Shown: piece by piece, positions 44,638-52,910 of the stretch
How positions within the stretch are numbered: position 1 is the first letter of the stretch
Layout: each line of letters begins with the position of its first letter
Assembly (NCBI RefSeq): GCF_003550015.1
Contig: NZ_QXEV01000002.1
Span: 1-64,000 of the forward strand
Direction: 5' to 3'
Source of the DNA: Anaeroplasma bactoclasticum
GTDB lineage: Bacteria; Bacillota_I; Bacilli_A; Acholeplasmatales; Anaeroplasmataceae
Length of the DNA stretch: 64,000 nt
The notes under the pieces: generated by a model
The model's database searches: none
Seen by the model: only the letters and a program-made list of their open reading frames with translations
Told to the model about the DNA's origin: nothing
Made by a program: the position numbers and the translations under genes

Positions 44638-45270
44638 ATGTATAAGGATATATTCCTAGATTTCAATGGAACCATTATTGATGATCTAGATTTATGTGTT
44701 GAATTATTAAATGTATTTTTAAAAGAGCAAGGGAAGAAAGAATTATCTGTTGACGAATATAAGCATGTATTTAAATTCCCTATTAAGCAATATTATATAG
44801 ATGCAGGAATTGATTTTAATATTGAATCCTATGAATCCTTAGCTATAAGATTTATTAAAGAATATCAGCCAAGAAGTATGCACTGTGGATTATTCCCTCA
44901 TTTAGTAGATACAGTTAAGAAATTAAAAGAAATGGGAATACGAGTATATATATTATCTGCAAGTGAGCAAAATAATTTATTAGAACAAACAAATACCTAT
45001 GGTATTACTCAATATTTTGATGCAGTATTAGGAATTAATAATATTCATGCTGCAAGTAAGGTAGATAGAGCAATTAATTTTATGAAGGATAATGGAATTA
45101 ATCCTAAAGAAACATTGTTTGTTGGAGATACCTTACATGATAAAGAGGTGGCTGATGCTATAGGAGTTAATTGTGTTTTAGTTTCTTGTGGACATCAAGC
45201 AGAAGATATATTAGAAAAATCAGGCTGTAAGGTTATACCTTCTGTTAGTGATATTTTTACCATACTATAG
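44638..45270 (+). CDS. HAD-family hydrolase (DxN variant)
   Basis: Phosphoglycolate phosphatase-like HAD of 210 residues with a helical cap. Motif I is DFNGT (Asp8, but Asn10 where the acid/base Asp is usual), motif II ILSAS, motif IV FVGDTLHDKE. The DxN change is seen in some HAD subfamilies and may lower phosphatase activity. Co-transcribed with the WYL regulator. Confidence 0.82.
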   Translation: MYKDIFLDFNGTIIDDLDLCVELLNVFLKEQGKKELSVDEYKHVFKFPIKQYYIDAGIDFNIESYESLAIRFIKEYQPRSMHCGLFPHLVDTVKKLKEMGIRVYILSASEQNNLLEQTNTYGITQYFDAVLGINNIHAASKVDRAINFMKDNGINPKETLFVGDTLHDKEVADAIGVNCVLVSCGHQAEDILEKSGCKVIPSVSDIFTIL

Positions 45271-45336
45271 ATATTTCTTGAAAATTAAATATGAATAGAA
45301 TATAATATAAAAGACTTTATTTTGGAGGTTACTATC

Positions 45337-45864
45337 GTGAATAAATTTAAGAAAATCATCTCCGCTTTAGCGGTTTCAATAGCATTTGGTGCACTAGCAT
45401 CCTGTTCTAGTTCATCTTTCTATTCTGAATGGAAAGAGGCTGGCGCAGAAATTGAAGAAGAGAATGTATTCTCTTTGTTAACTGTAGATGAGGTTGTAGC
45501 TAAAAGAGAAGCAAAGGAAAGCTTTGTAATCTTTGCTGGTTCATCCTTAAAGAGTGGTGCAGTTTCTGCAGTATCAGAAATTCAAGCAGCTGCCGATAAC
45601 CTAGATTATACTGGCAAGGTATATTTTGTTAATACAAAGGATATCCTAGCTTCTATTTCCTTAAAGAAGGAAGCAACACAAAAGCTTGGAGTTGTAGAAA
45701 TTGACTCATCTAATTTAGTTGCAGTATGCTATCACTCTGGTGATGTATTCTTTGATACATCATCTACATATACAGACCATTATGATAGATTTAAGATTAG
45801 TGGTTCAATAAGCTACAATGCACTTGCTGTATATACATTTGAGTATTATAAGGTAGAAGCATAA
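45337..45864 (+). CDS. Lipoprotein with GTG start
   Basis: GGAGG at 45324-45328 fits the GTG at 45337, giving a 175-residue product with signal peptide and lipobox LASC (Cys25). The rest is a compact alpha/beta domain (ESFVIFAGSSLKSG, GKVYFVNTKDI, NLVAVCYHSGDVFF) whose strand-helix order resembles thioredoxin-like folds, without a CxxC pair. Function unknown. Confidence 0.62.
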   Translation: MNKFKKIISALAVSIAFGALASCSSSSFYSEWKEAGAEIEEENVFSLLTVDEVVAKREAKESFVIFAGSSLKSGAVSAVSEIQAAADNLDYTGKVYFVNTKDILASISLKKEATQKLGVVEIDSSNLVAVCYHSGDVFFDTSSTYTDHYDRFKISGSISYNALAVYTFEYYKVEA

Positions 45865-45865
45865 G

Positions 45866-45888
45866 AAAACCGCAAATGCGGTTTTTTA
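45866..45888 (+). terminator. Terminator
   Basis: AACCGC (45868-45873), loop AAAT, GCGGTT, then TTTTT. Confidence 0.87.
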
Positions 45889-45916
45889 TTTTTATATATA
45901 AAATATATAATTTCAG

Positions 45917-45969
45917 CAAGTGTTTTCATTTGATAAACACTTGTTTTTGATTTTAAAACATACTATAAT
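45917..45969 (+). promoter_or_regulatory. thr operon promoter with operator-like inverted repeat
   Basis: TTGTTT (45941-45946), 17 bp, TATAAT (45964-45969). CAAGTGTTT-N9-AAACACTTG (45917-45943) overlaps the -35 box, so it may be a repressor site. No threonine-rich leader peptide or T-box is visible. Confidence 0.6.
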
Positions 45970-46000
45970 AATAACAAAAGTTTTTTTGGAGGATTATTAT

Positions 46001-47425
46001 ATGTTTCATAGTACTAGAGGAGAAAAGCTTGTATCATCACCAGAAGCCATTTTAAATGGCCTTGCAGATGATGGTGGCTTATATGTTATAGATAAAATAC
46101 CAAGCCTAGATTATCATGATTTATTAAATGATGATTACCAAACGATTGCGGCTAAAGTTTTAAATAAATTCTTTCCTGAATTTACTTATGATGAGATTAA
46201 AAAAGAATTAGATATTGCCTATTCTACTTTTGATATTAAAGAGGTAGTAGGGATGAAGAAGGCAGATAATGCATTCTTCTTAGAGCTATATCATGGTCCA
46301 ACTCTAGCTTTTAAAGATCAGGCATTAGTTGTACTTCCAAGATTAATGAAGCTTTCTAAGGAAAAGCTTGGATATGAAAAGAATATTACTATATTAACTG
46401 CAACAAGTGGTGATACTGGTGGAGCTGCATTAAATGGATTCCAAAATGTAGATGGTGTATCTATTGTTGTTTTATATCCTAATGGAGGAGTATCTCCTGT
46501 ACAGGAAGCACAAATGTGCTCTTTTAGAAGTAAGAACGCAGAGGTATTAGCCCTAGAGGGTAATTTTGATGATTGCCAGAATTTCGTTAAAGAATTCTTT
46601 AAGAACCATAAGGATTTAAGCCTATCTAGTGCGAACTCTATTAATATTGCAAGATTAGCACCACAGGTAGTTTATTATTTCTATTCTTATGTATATTTAT
46701 TAAGAAATGGCTATATTAAAGAAAATGATAAGGTAAACTTTGATGTACCTACAGGTAACTTTGGTAATATTTTTGCAGGCTTTTATGCAAAGAAGATGGG
46801 TTTACCTGTTGGTAATTTAATTTGTGCTTCAAATAAGAATTGTGTATTAACAGACTTTTTCTTAAATGGTACATATAATAAGAATAGACCATTCTTTAAG
46901 ACAAATTCTCCATCTATGGATATTTTAATTTCTTCTAATTTAGAAAGATTTTTATATTATGGAAATAATGAATCAACAGAAAAAACTAAAGGCTTAATGG
47001 AGCAATTAGTAACTAAGGGAACATATGATTTTAAGAATCCATTTAAGGAATTCTATGCATATTCTACAGATGAGGAAAAGACATTAAAGGTTATTAAGGA
47101 AGTATATGATAAATATAATTATTTAATAGATCCTCATACTGCAGTTGCATATAATGCATATAAGGAATATGAAGAAGAAACTAAGGATAATAATATTTGT
47201 GTAGTTATATCTACAGCATCTCCATATAAATTCCCTCAGTCTGTCTTGGAAGCATTTGGAATTATAGAAGAGGATGCAATGAAAGCAGTAAATACCTTAA
47301 ATAAGAAGTTTAATCTAGAAATACCTAAGGTATTAAATTATCCAGCTGTAAAAAGAAAGATTGTATCCTTAAAAGATTCTGTTTCTTATGTTGAGGAAGT
47401 GGTAAAATGCTTAAAATCAAAGTAG
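46001..47425 (+). CDS. thrC: Threonine synthase
   Basis: PLP enzyme that turns O-phosphohomoserine into threonine. It opens with MFHSTRG and DDGGLYV, the PLP Lys is in LAFKDQAL, and TATSGDTGGAAL and YPNGGVSPVQ are phosphate/PLP loops. 474 residues, the ThrC long type. GGAGG fixes the ATG at 46001; the frame open from 45920 is not used. It overlaps thrB by 19 bases. Confidence 0.93.
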   Translation: MFHSTRGEKLVSSPEAILNGLADDGGLYVIDKIPSLDYHDLLNDDYQTIAAKVLNKFFPEFTYDEIKKELDIAYSTFDIKEVVGMKKADNAFFLELYHGPTLAFKDQALVVLPRLMKLSKEKLGYEKNITILTATSGDTGGAALNGFQNVDGVSIVVLYPNGGVSPVQEAQMCSFRSKNAEVLALEGNFDDCQNFVKEFFKNHKDLSLSSANSINIARLAPQVVYYFYSYVYLLRNGYIKENDKVNFDVPTGNFGNIFAGFYAKKMGLPVGNLICASNKNCVLTDFFLNGTYNKNRPFFKTNSPSMDILISSNLERFLYYGNNESTEKTKGLMEQLVTKGTYDFKNPFKEFYAYSTDEEKTLKVIKEVYDKYNYLIDPHTAVAYNAYKEYEEETKDNNICVVISTASPYKFPQSVLEAFGIIEEDAMKAVNTLNKKFNLEIPKVLNYPAVKRKIVSLKDSVSYVEEVVKCLKSK

Positions 47426-48273
47426 AAGCTACATCCGCTAATGTATGTGTTGGCTTTGATGTGCTTGGTATAGCATTAAATCTATATAATGAATTCACAT
47501 TCAAGAAAAGTAGTGAATTTAAGTTTGTTGGCTTTGAAGAAGAATTTTCCTCTTGTGAAACGAATTTGGTTTATGAAGCCTATAAATATGTATTTGATTT
47601 AGCTAAGGAAGTAATAGTTCCTGTAGAGATTGGATTTATTGGTGATATCCCTGTATCTAGGGGACTTGGGTCTTCCTCAAGCCTAATTGTTGCAGGAATA
47701 TTTGCTGCAAATTATTATTTAAAGAATAAATATTCTAAAAGAGAATTATTTGATATTGCAACTGCTATAGAGGGACATCCAGATAATGTCGCTCCAGCCA
47801 TTTATGGTGGTTTAGTCGCAAGCTATCAAAAGGATGGTAAATATTATCCAAATATTTATCCTATTCATAAGGATTTAAAATTTAGTGTAGTTATTCCTAA
47901 TGTTAAGGTATCTACCCATGATGCAAGAGGGGTATTACCTAAGGAATTACCATATAAGGATATTGTTTGGAATTTATCTAGAATTGTAAATTTACCTAAA
48001 GCCTTTATGGAAGGTAATATAGAATTATTAAAGGATTTATTTAGTGATAAATTACATGAACCATATCGTTCTAAGCTTATTCCAGCTTATAGTGATATAA
48101 AAAGTATAATAAATAAATATAATGCTGCATTTGCTATTTCAGGGTCTGGATCAACGATGTTAATCGTTTCAAAGGATTTATCATTCATGGATGAGTTAAA
48201 ACAAATTGACTATCCTGTTTTAACACTAGAAGTAGGAAGTGGTGTAAAGGTGGAGGAATTATATGAAGGATGA
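47407..48273 (+). CDS. thrB: Homoserine kinase
   Basis: GHMP kinase of 288 residues: ATSANVCVGFDVLG at the N terminus, the ATP loop PVSRGLGSSSSL, and GSGSTMLIVS at the end. It makes the O-phosphohomoserine used by ThrC. Embedded in an operon with overlaps on both sides (19 and 11 bases). Homoserine dehydrogenase is not in this window. Confidence 0.92.
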   Translation: MLKIKVEATSANVCVGFDVLGIALNLYNEFTFKKSSEFKFVGFEEEFSSCETNLVYEAYKYVFDLAKEVIVPVEIGFIGDIPVSRGLGSSSSLIVAGIFAANYYLKNKYSKRELFDIATAIEGHPDNVAPAIYGGLVASYQKDGKYYPNIYPIHKDLKFSVVIPNVKVSTHDARGVLPKELPYKDIVWNLSRIVNLPKAFMEGNIELLKDLFSDKLHEPYRSKLIPAYSDIKSIINKYNAAFAISGSGSTMLIVSKDLSFMDELKQIDYPVLTLEVGSGVKVEELYEG

Positions 48274-48694
48274 TGAATATTACGTAATTCATAGATCTGT
48301 ATTACCAGACTATTTTGAAAAGGTTATTGAAATTAAGGAAATAATATCTTCAGGTGTAAATATTAGTGATGCTTGTAAAAAGGTTGGCTTATCTAGAAGT
48401 ACCTTCTATAAATATAAGGATTATGTAAACCGTCCATCCACTAAGGTTGGAAAAAGAGTATTATTATCCTTCAAGCTAGAGGATGAACCTGGTGCCCTAT
48501 CTCATATTTTAAATGAGATTGCATCTAGAAATGCGAATGTTTTAGCAATCAACCAGGAAGTACCTATTCATAATATTGCATTCGTTAATATTACTGCAGA
48601 TATTATGAAGATGGAGATTTCTATTCAGGAGTTTATTCAAGAGCTAAAGAACTTAAAGAATATTTTAGACGCAACACTTTTAGCTGTAGAATAA
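48263..48694 (+). CDS. ACT-domain protein (UPF0735/PheB type)
   Basis: A helical N-terminal part (residues 1-60, with a HTH-like SGVNISDACKKVGLSRSTFY) and an ACT domain (about 70-140: SFKLEDEPGALSHILNEIA). Small proteins of this type sit in amino-acid operons and are thought to sense amino acids. The 11-base overlap with thrB suggests a role in threonine control. Confidence 0.83.
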   Translation: MKDDEYYVIHRSVLPDYFEKVIEIKEIISSGVNISDACKKVGLSRSTFYKYKDYVNRPSTKVGKRVLLSFKLEDEPGALSHILNEIASRNANVLAINQEVPIHNIAFVNITADIMKMEISIQEFIQELKNLKNILDATLLAVE

Positions 48695-48698
48695 ATTA

Positions 48699-48727
48699 TT
48701 TACATTAAAAGGTTATTTTGTTATAAT
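48699..48727 (+). promoter_or_regulatory. acpP promoter
   Basis: TTTACA (48699-48704), 17 bp, TATAAT (48722-48727). Confidence 0.75.
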
Positions 48728-48757
48728 TATTTTAGATTTACAAAGGAGATAATTAAC

Positions 48758-48985
48758 ATGGACGTTTTTGAGACAGTAAAGAAAACAATTGTAGATACAA
48801 TTAGCTGTAATCCAGATGACGTTACACCTGAGGCTAGCATTAAGGATTTAGGTGCAGATTCTATCGATGCAGTACAGATTATTATGGATTTAGAGGAAGT
48901 ATATGGCATCGAAATTGATGCAGATGATGCTGGCGCATTTGTAACAGTTAATGACGTAGTTAAATATATTGAGGCTAATAAGTAA
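48758..48985 (+). CDS. acpP: Acyl carrier protein
   Basis: 75 residues with the phosphopantetheine Ser in LGADSIDAVQIIM (DSID where DSLD is usual) and an acidic helix MDLEEVYGIEID. It carries acyl chains in fatty acid synthesis. It stands alone between a promoter and a terminator. AAAGGAGAT precedes the ATG. Confidence 0.92.
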   Translation: MDVFETVKKTIVDTISCNPDDVTPEASIKDLGADSIDAVQIIMDLEEVYGIEIDADDAGAFVTVNDVVKYIEANK

Positions 48986-48993
48986 TAGTAAAG

Positions 48994-49017
48994 GGACTAC
49001 GGTGTAGTCCTTTTTTT
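48994..49017 (+). terminator. Terminator after acpP
   Basis: GGACTAC (48994-49000), loop GGT, GTAGTCC (49004-49010), seven T. Confidence 0.9.
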
Positions 49018-49040
49018 CTTTAAAAGGAGGTGTTGCATAA

Positions 49041-51032
49041 ATGAATAACTGGAATTCTAGATTTATAAAAGAAAAGTGCTATTCACTAGATAATGATAGA
49101 TTTAAAAAGAAGTCTTTTGTTTATGCACCATTTCCAGAAATAGATAAGCATGGATTTCAAGATGGAGAGATTAGAAGTATTATTTATTCTGATATCATAG
49201 CTAGATTTTTAAGAATGGAAAATGAAAATGTATTATATCCTACTGGCTTTAATTCTATTACTTCAAAATCCTTCTTAGAAAGTAAAAAGCTTTATAAGGT
49301 TTTAGATTCTAAAACAGAAGAAATCTTTTATAATCAAATGAGTGATTTAGGAATAGGTATTTCTAATGAAAAATCTATCTCTATGAGAGGAGTAGAATAT
49401 ATATCTATTCTACAAAATGCCTTTATTGAGCTTTATGAAAAGGGCTATATTAAATATAAAATGTGGAATCCTTATTACGATAAGGATACCAATGAAATAT
49501 ATGATTCCTTTTTAGGCGTTAATTTACCTAAGGGCTCTTTAAAATGCTTTATTTTAGATATTGATGGTATGATTCCTCAGATTGTAGCGGATATAGAAAA
49601 AATAAATATAAGTAATGAGGATAAAGAATATCTCATATCTAAATTTGAACCATGTAAGGTTTTAAAGGTTGAATTCTTTATGAGTAATGGTAAAGCCTTA
49701 GAAATTGAAATGGAAAATCCAGAATATATGGGTGGAATATCCTATATATTCATAAATCCAAATTATATGGATATAGCTGGATATGTATCTATGGATGAAA
49801 GGGAAAGTGTAGAAGAATATATAAATAGTGATAATATGCTTTATGCATATAGTGGATTATCTGCGAAAAATCCACTAACTGGTACGGATATTCCTATATT
49901 CATTTCCAAAATGTATTCTAAAAGTATTTATTTAGGAATCCCATCTGTAGATAGTGAGGATGCCTTATTCGTATTAAATGAAGGCTTTGATTCTATAGAT
50001 ATTTTAAGTGAAGATGGACTTTTAATGAATTCGGATTTATTAGATGGCTATACTCCTATAGAGGCAAGAGAAAAGATTATCGAAGCCTTCACAGAGGCAT
50101 TAATAGGTAGTGTATCTCATGAATATAAAAATCATGAAATATTATTATCTAGTCTAGAGCCCTTTGGAGCGTTATTTCCTTTTTTAGAGGATAAAGATAA
50201 GCTAAATTCCTTAAGTGAATACCTACCCTATTTATTTTCTAGTCAGTTTAGACCTGTATTAGGTGAGGATGTAGAAGTATCAGGTACTCCTATAACAGGT
50301 ACGATGAGTTCCTTTATAACAGAAGGCTTATGTCCTACACTTTCTTTAATATATGATGAAATTGGTTCTATAGAATCCATATTTTCTATAGACACAAAGG
50401 AATTATATGAATCCTTCTTACCAATTAAAAAGGCTTATATTGAGAAGGATAAAATGATAACCTCTTTATTAATGCCTATTATTTTTTATAACATCATAAA
50501 AAAAGAGGTAAGCTATGCCCTACCGGATTTGTTTTTAGATGTTACATTTGTAGATAAGTCCTTAGATATTCATCATAATAGAATAAGAAGAAGTAATAAT
50601 AATTTAATGGATATGGACCGCTATATTCAAAAATTTGGATGTGATTCTATAAGATTACTTGTAGGTGAGAGTAATCCGGATATGGAAATGATTTATGATA
50701 CATATCATTTAGAGGATTTAACAAGCTATATTCAAGATATTAAAAGAACATTACTCGGGGCCAAAAGTGATGATGTATTAAGCCTAGATTATTATTTTCA
50801 TAAGCTTATTGATAGTACAAGAGAAGCACTTGATAATGGTAATATTTTAAAATATGTTGAAATATTAAAAGCATTTAATGATAATGTATTATTTAAAGAA
50901 AATATATCCAAAAGCCAAGCATTCGATTATATAAGAGTTATTTATCCTATATTCCCTTCCTTAGCTGAAGAGGTATATAGTAGTTTATTTAATGGTAAGT
51001 ATTCTTTAATTAATGAAGGATGGCCAAATTAA
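49041..51032 (+). CDS. Leucyl-tRNA synthetase-like protein lacking HIGH and KMSKS
   Basis: The whole 663 residues follow the LeuRS order. The first half of the nucleotide fold aligns (SFVYAPFPE, then YSDIIARFLRMENENVLYPTG), but the HIGH position reads QDGE (40-43). The tRNA-synthetase turn QNAFIELYEKGYIKYKMWNP (125-144) is kept. The editing (CP1) domain (about 205-345) keeps NPLTGTDIPIFI, GIPSVDSED and LMNSDLLDG with the conserved Asp304, but not the Thr-rich loop. The KMSKS position reads RIRRSNNN (514-521) before RYIQKFGCDSIRLL. It should not activate leucine; its role is unknown. AAGGAGGTG starts it. Confidence 0.8.
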   Translation: MNNWNSRFIKEKCYSLDNDRFKKKSFVYAPFPEIDKHGFQDGEIRSIIYSDIIARFLRMENENVLYPTGFNSITSKSFLESKKLYKVLDSKTEEIFYNQMSDLGIGISNEKSISMRGVEYISILQNAFIELYEKGYIKYKMWNPYYDKDTNEIYDSFLGVNLPKGSLKCFILDIDGMIPQIVADIEKINISNEDKEYLISKFEPCKVLKVEFFMSNGKALEIEMENPEYMGGISYIFINPNYMDIAGYVSMDERESVEEYINSDNMLYAYSGLSAKNPLTGTDIPIFISKMYSKSIYLGIPSVDSEDALFVLNEGFDSIDILSEDGLLMNSDLLDGYTPIEAREKIIEAFTEALIGSVSHEYKNHEILLSSLEPFGALFPFLEDKDKLNSLSEYLPYLFSSQFRPVLGEDVEVSGTPITGTMSSFITEGLCPTLSLIYDEIGSIESIFSIDTKELYESFLPIKKAYIEKDKMITSLLMPIIFYNIIKKEVSYALPDLFLDVTFVDKSLDIHHNRIRRSNNNLMDMDRYIQKFGCDSIRLLVGESNPDMEMIYDTYHLEDLTSYIQDIKRTLLGAKSDDVLSLDYYFHKLIDSTREALDNGNILKYVEILKAFNDNVLFKENISKSQAFDYIRVIYPIFPSLAEEVYSSLFNGKYSLINEGWPN

Positions 51033-51034
51033 AA

Positions 51035-51060
51035 GAGCAATGGTGTCATTGCTCTTTTTT
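51035..51060. terminator. Bidirectional terminator
   Basis: GAGCAATG (51035-51042), loop GTGT, CATTGCTC (51047-51054), then TTTTTT; AAAA precedes it. Between convergent genes. Confidence 0.87.
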
Positions 51061-51978
51061 CATCCCCTGGTATAGATGCTCTTTTCTTAATTTTTTATCT
51101 ATTTCATTCATAACAACCATCTTTTTTCTTGTCCATTTTGGTTCAATTAAATCAGAATAAACTCCATCTGCAGCTAGCCTATGGATGATGATATCATCTC
51201 TTAGGTATGTAATTTGTGTTGTAACGATATCTACATATTCTTCTAAGGATAAGATTTTAAATGGTTTTTCTTTATATAGCTGTCCAAGCTTTGTATGCTC
51301 TAAAATTAATAGAGAATGAAACTTAATTCCTTGAATATCTAGAGTATTAATGAATTTAATTGTATTTATCATATCTTCCTTAGTTTCATTAGGTAGTCCA
51401 TTAATGATATGTAATACAATTTCTATATTTTCTTTTCTAAGTAAGCTTATTGCTTTAGTGAATTCACTATTGCATTCTAGCTGATTGATGAATCTTTTTG
51501 TTTCATCGCTTGCGGATTGTAATCCTAATTCTACAGTGATTTTTTTTCGTTTATTTAATTTTCCTAAATAGGCTGCAATTTCTTTTGTGATACAATCCGC
51601 TCTAGTTGCAATATCTAAGCCTATGATATCCTTATCGATAGATAATACCTCTTCATAAATTCTTTTTAATTCATCTAAATTTGAGTAAGTATTTGAATTT
51701 GCTTGTAAGTATGCAATAAAGCCTGCGTTAGGCCACTTTTTAATCATAACCTCTTTAACGTCTTGGTATTGTTCTTTAAGCGGCTTATTTTTGTCTCCAG
51801 CAAAATCTCCACTACCCAGCTTAGAACAGAAGATGCATCCACCATACCCCTTTTTACCATCCTTATTTGGACAGGTGAAGTTTGCATTTAAAGATATTTT
51901 GGCTATTTTTTTGCCATATAATGCTTTATAATATTCAGTTAATGTGTTATAGGGCTTATCTTTTGTAAAATAGTTCAT
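51046..51978 (-). CDS. Radical SAM protein, YhcC/TIGR01212 type
   Basis: Radical SAM protein of 310 residues. The family N terminus is clear: ISLNANFTCPNKDGKKGYGG with CIFC giving the three cluster cysteines, then IAYLQANSNTY and LGLQSASDETKRFINQ. The C terminus ends RWTRKKMV-like in the family sense (EPKWTRKKMVVMNEI). Function of the family is not settled; a tRNA-modifying role has been proposed for relatives. Single-gene unit. Confidence 0.87.
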   Translation of the reverse strand: MNYFTKDKPYNTLTEYYKALYGKKIAKISLNANFTCPNKDGKKGYGGCIFCSKLGSGDFAGDKNKPLKEQYQDVKEVMIKKWPNAGFIAYLQANSNTYSNLDELKRIYEEVLSIDKDIIGLDIATRADCITKEIAAYLGKLNKRKKITVELGLQSASDETKRFINQLECNSEFTKAISLLRKENIEIVLHIINGLPNETKEDMINTIKFINTLDIQGIKFHSLLILEHTKLGQLYKEKPFKILSLEEYVDIVTTQITYLRDDIIIHRLAADGVYSDLIEPKWTRKKMVVMNEIDKKLRKEHLYQGMKKEQ

Positions 51979-52112
51979 AGTATACCTTCTTTAGATAATT
52001 ATATTTTAAAGTTTTTATGAATGAAAGTGAAAAGTAAAAGATATTTTATACCACTACAAAAAAAATACTTTTTTTGGTATAATGGGCTTGTTCACAAAAA
52101 GGAGGGATGATG

Positions 52113-52910
52113 ATGTTTAAAAAATTTAAGAATATTGTATCACACCCTTCTTTACTTGGGCTATATTTTATGGATCATTGGTATACGGTAGTTGGCTGGT
52201 GGTTTTTATTTTTTTGTATTACCTGTGTATTTTTATCTATTGTAGATTTAACTAAGCCTAGATTAGATAGCAATGTAGCAAGAAGAATAAGTGATGCCCT
52301 AGCATATAATCATGTCATTGATGATGCCAAATATGAAAATAATACACTTACTGGTTCATATAAGGTAATAGAAACAGAATATTGTATTATTTCATTTAAT
52401 GATAATGCATTTATGAATAATCATGTATCTAGTGGATTAATTGTAGTTTTTGGGAAGGAAAATGCGAATGTGTTTTTTTCTACATTCCATTTAGGTAGAT
52501 TAAATTATAGTGATTTAAAGATTAAAGATTTTAATATTAAGGATATAAAGAGTGGTAATATTGAAATGCGTATCGCTTTTGAAAGCTTTATAGAAAAGGG
52601 CTTATCCTCAGGGGAAGCTAATTATAGAGCTATTTGTTTTTTCAATGATTTATTTGGAATTATTATGTATTATCTTTTAACCTTAGTTGTTTGTTATTTT
52701 TTAGCATGGATAATAAACCCAATGGTAGAAAGAAGATTTAGAATAAAGCTTATTGGCTATTCATCTTTGATTTATTATTTGTTTATTTGGTGCAAGCTAT
52801 CCTTTAGTATGGATGCACTTTTATATATTGGTATATTCTTTTCTTTAGTTTATACAGTTTTTACATTTACTCATATTCGCTTAGTAAGAGTAGGAAGGAG
52901 GAAAAAATAA
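52113..52910 (+). CDS. Membrane protein before polC
   Basis: One membrane helix (about 25-48), an external domain (50-175) and three helices near the C terminus (about 178-200, 213-232, 238-258). The layout resembles DUF1189-type proteins, but I could not confirm it. GGAGGG at 52101-52106 fits the third of three ATGs (52113). polC starts at the base after its stop, so they are one operon. An extended -10 TGGTATAAT lies at 52075-52083. Confidence 0.62.
   Translation: MFKKFKNIVSHPSLLGLYFMDHWYTVVGWWFLFFCITCVFLSIVDLTKPRLDSNVARRISDALAYNHVIDDAKYENNTLTGSYKVIETEYCIISFNDNAFMNNHVSSGLIVVFGKENANVFFSTFHLGRLNYSDLKIKDFNIKDIKSGNIEMRIAFESFIEKGLSSGEANYRAICFFNDLFGIIMYYLLTLVVCYFLAWIINPMVERRFRIKLIGYSSLIYYLFIWCKLSFSMDALLYIGIFFSLVYTVFTFTHIRLVRVGRRKK

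Noticed and set aside
45920-46000. Longer N terminus for threonine synthase
   Set aside because: It covers the promoter and inverted repeat; GGAGG is spaced for the ATG at 46001, where the family start MFHSTRG lies.
45889-46000. T-box or threonine attenuator before thrC
   Set aside because: No T-box sequence, specifier loop or Thr-rich leader peptide was found; only an inverted repeat and a plain promoter.
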